DNA of 64,000 bases, taken from Planctomycetota bacterium (GTDB lineage Bacteria; Planctomycetota; Planctomycetia; Planctomycetales; Planctomycetaceae). The stretch lies in assembly GCA_022600195.1 (NCBI GenBank), contig JAHZKX010000011.1, positions 87,501 to 151,500 on the forward strand, given 5' to 3'. Positions 62,410 to 64,000 of this stretch are shown one piece after another (position 1 is the stretch's first letter; every line of letters starts with the position of its first letter). Both the position numbers and the translations under genes were made by a program. The notes under the pieces are model-generated. The model was not told where the DNA came from. It saw only the letters and a program-made list of their open reading frames with translations, and made no database searches.

Positions 62410-64000
62410 TTAGTTCTTCTGTTTGCCAGGAAGCAGTACACGATTCAGCGCTGCAGTGATACGTTCTTCAGCACCTGGTGCAACCCATAACCAGTAATGA
62501 CCATCAAAGTCATCCTTGAATGCAGCCTGAGTCGGAAGATAACCGGGCCAGCATTCACCATAACCGATCGACATCACAAACGAATCGGGACGCAATTTCT
62601 GCGCAAGAATCTGGTATCCTACAAATGACTCTCCTGGAAAAAGTACAATCTGTGCTGCTCCAAAGTCAATACATGGCAAATCGATAGCACGACCTTCCTG
62701 TAAACGTTTCAATGTGCTGAGCCCCATTGCGGCATGCACGCGTGCTTTTTGAGTCGCTGATTTGTTATTCAGTACGCGCCGCATTGCTGTTTCTGTGTAT
62801 TCGTCAGTCTTGCGAAATTCAAGCTCAAGGGGCGTTGATCGAAACGAAATTTGTTCAATGGGAACCCGCCTGGTCGATTCCCAAGATACTTTCATTGCAT
62901 CATAAAGACGTTTTGCCAGTAGAGGACGATTTTCAGGAGAGGCATCGTTGTATTTGCCCGCCGTTACGTCTCCACTACATCCCGAAACATACATCTGAAG
63001 AATGGAAACATCATCTCTTCGTCGGAATTCGCGTGCCATACCGACGAAGTCAGAACTGACTGCCCCTCGTCCATAGTGACTCATGGGATGTGTGGCATAA
63101 GCACTAATCACTGCGATCGGTTGGTCACCATCCCAGAAACTGATTGCCTTGAGCCAGGGATCAATCAAACCTTCCGGCGCTTCTCGATTGATGCGATCGC
63201 TGGCACCGTTGCTTCCTCGTCTGAAAGTGACTTTACCATTATCAAGAACTACACGTCGATTCGAAGCAATCCGTTCCACCTTACTTTGGCCCAGTCCGAG
63301 GTGCGTGATGGATCGTCGTTGCGTCAGGCTGTCTCGTAAACTCGCAGCAATGTGTTTTCCTGTCGCTTTAAAGAATTCCACGTCACACATGACACCTGCC
63401 ATATCAACTTCGTCAAGAATTATCTGTGCCCCAATATCGGGCAAAGGTGCATCATGCTGATGCACAGCACATAAAACCACTCGCTCAGGTGTAGTTCCGG
63501 CTGCGGTTGCCAGAACTTCCCGCCAGTGATCGTATGCGTCGTTGCGAATCTCACACCAGTCGACGGCGACAAGAACAATGGGCCGACCAGCACCCAGTAG
63601 TGTGATACCGTGGGCATAAAGAGGATCATCGATTGATTTTGCAATACCCTGCCTCCGTGCAAGCAACGGATGTCCCAATGGGCAGGTGATATCGACGCGA
63701 AAAGTAGCAATTTCATACGGAGTTTTTGCTTTTGTACTGCTGATGAGGTTTTCTACAGCCTTCGTTGCTTTTTTCATTACGCTGTCAATTGACACAGGTA
63801 CGCCACCCAGGCGTTTACTTTCTTCAGCAGCCTCCATAAAAGCAAATATTTCGACTGTTTTCTCGGGCGAAACAGGTGGCTTCCCGGTTTTAAAAAAACG
63901 TGCAATTTCCTGCATCAATCCGTCTTTGTCACCTCCCACTGTGTGATACATAGTACGTTTCTCACCAAATACGGTAGCACCAAATCCCGGGCGGCCTCCT
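62410..64000 (-). CDS. Gfo/Idh oxidoreductase C-terminus fused to a neutral ceramidase-like domain (5' end missing)
   Basis: The frame stays open to the right edge, so the true start lies outside; the ATG at 63951 is internal. The first visible residues (GRPGFGATVFGEKRT through TVEIFAFMEAAEESKRLGG) match the C-terminal end of planctomycete Gfo/Idh/MocA oxidoreductases. From about residue 95 the protein resembles neutral/alkaline ceramidases (PF04734): FRVDITCPLGHPLL, CAVHQHDAP, YATHPMSHYGRG, VSSDFVGMAREFR and MYVSGCSGDVTAGKYND carry the zinc-site histidines and conserved turns. It could hydrolyse an amide or ester of a lipid or glycan. It precedes the RidA-dehydrogenase gene on the same strand by 31 bases, so the two are probably one operon. 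Confidence 0.78.
   Translation of the reverse strand, partial: GGRPGFGATVFGEKRTMYHTVGGDKDGLMQEIARFFKTGKPPVSPEKTVEIFAFMEAAEESKRLGGVPVSIDSVMKKATKAVENLISSTKAKTPYEIATFRVDITCPLGHPLLARRQGIAKSIDDPLYAHGITLLGAGRPIVLVAVDWCEIRNDAYDHWREVLATAAGTTPERVVLCAVHQHDAPLPDIGAQIILDEVDMAGVMCDVEFFKATGKHIAASLRDSLTQRRSITHLGLGQSKVERIASNRRVVLDNGKVTFRRGSNGASDRINREAPEGLIDPWLKAISFWDGDQPIAVISAYATHPMSHYGRGAVSSDFVGMAREFRRRDDVSILQMYVSGCSGDVTAGKYNDASPENRPLLAKRLYDAMKVSWESTRRVPIEQISFRSTPLELEFRKTDEYTETAMRRVLNNKSATQKARVHAAMGLSTLKRLQEGRAIDLPCIDFGAAQIVLFPGESFVGYQILAQKLRPDSFVMSIGYGECWPGYLPTQAAFKDDFDGHYWLWVAPGAEERITAALNRVLLPGKQKN

Overview
The window looks like chromosomal DNA of a planctomycete (Planctomycetota, perhaps near Gimesia or Rubinisphaera; the genus is an inference). 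The evidence is several secreted sulfatases, a Tat-exported DUF1501 protein, a membrane-dehydrogenase/HEAT/cytochrome-c giant protein, a Ser/Thr kinase fused to WD40 repeats and linked to an ECF-like sigma factor, and a 23S rRNA operon with no 16S gene beside it. No complete mobile element, integrase or CRISPR array was found.

Layout. 1-1570: leftward rRNA unit with tRNA-Ile(GAU), tRNA-Ala(UGC) and the 5' part of 23S rRNA, with a promoter candidate ahead of each part and a boxA-like site. 1758-2598: two small exported cysteine-pair proteins, one with nine CC pairs in a seven-residue register, closed by a strong terminator. 2671-7661: an exported beta-propeller/esterase fusion, a YdjC-type deacetylase and a sialate O-acetylesterase. 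7948-13013: a two-gene RND efflux system. 13147-13593: a BLUF photoreceptor. 14013-18052: DUF1501 protein, a LamG-like protein and a sulfatase. 18106-20694: small membrane protein, DUF2071 protein and an outer-membrane barrel. 20733-23718: RimB-like protease, RimK-like ligase with an RCK_C tail, and an M14-type hydrolase. 23870-24198: a probably broken small gene. 24309-30842: PDZ protein, D-carbamoylase-type amidohydrolase, second sulfatase, a glycine-rich surface protein and a SnoaL/NTF2-like protein. 31127-34724: MprF-type flippase domain protein overlapping GlgX. 34884-44874: oxidoreductase, cyclase-fold protein, membrane protein, GDPD, beta-lactamase-fold hydrolase with tandem repeats, alpha/beta hydrolase and beta-helix protein. 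45234-47980: tRNA-Arg(UCG) and a 2.5-kb block between two imperfect repeats. 48165-57717: PspA, sigma factor, transmembrane WD40 kinase and anchored WD40 protein. 58227-64000: triple-RidA/dehydrogenase/HEAT/cytochrome c protein and an oxidoreductase-ceramidase fusion that runs off the right edge.

How the genes work together. Most of the window encodes exported enzymes for sulfated or acetylated glycans and lipids. The most system-like locus is 48165-57717. There a PspA-family membrane-stress protein precedes a sigma factor, a kinase with a PspA-like coiled coil and an extracytoplasmic WD40 sensor, and a second WD40 protein. The sigma gene also carries an in-frame TGA after which coding sense continues for 44 codons and ends across the kinase start codon. 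This could be a new envelope-stress pathway, or one damaged by a nonsense mutation.
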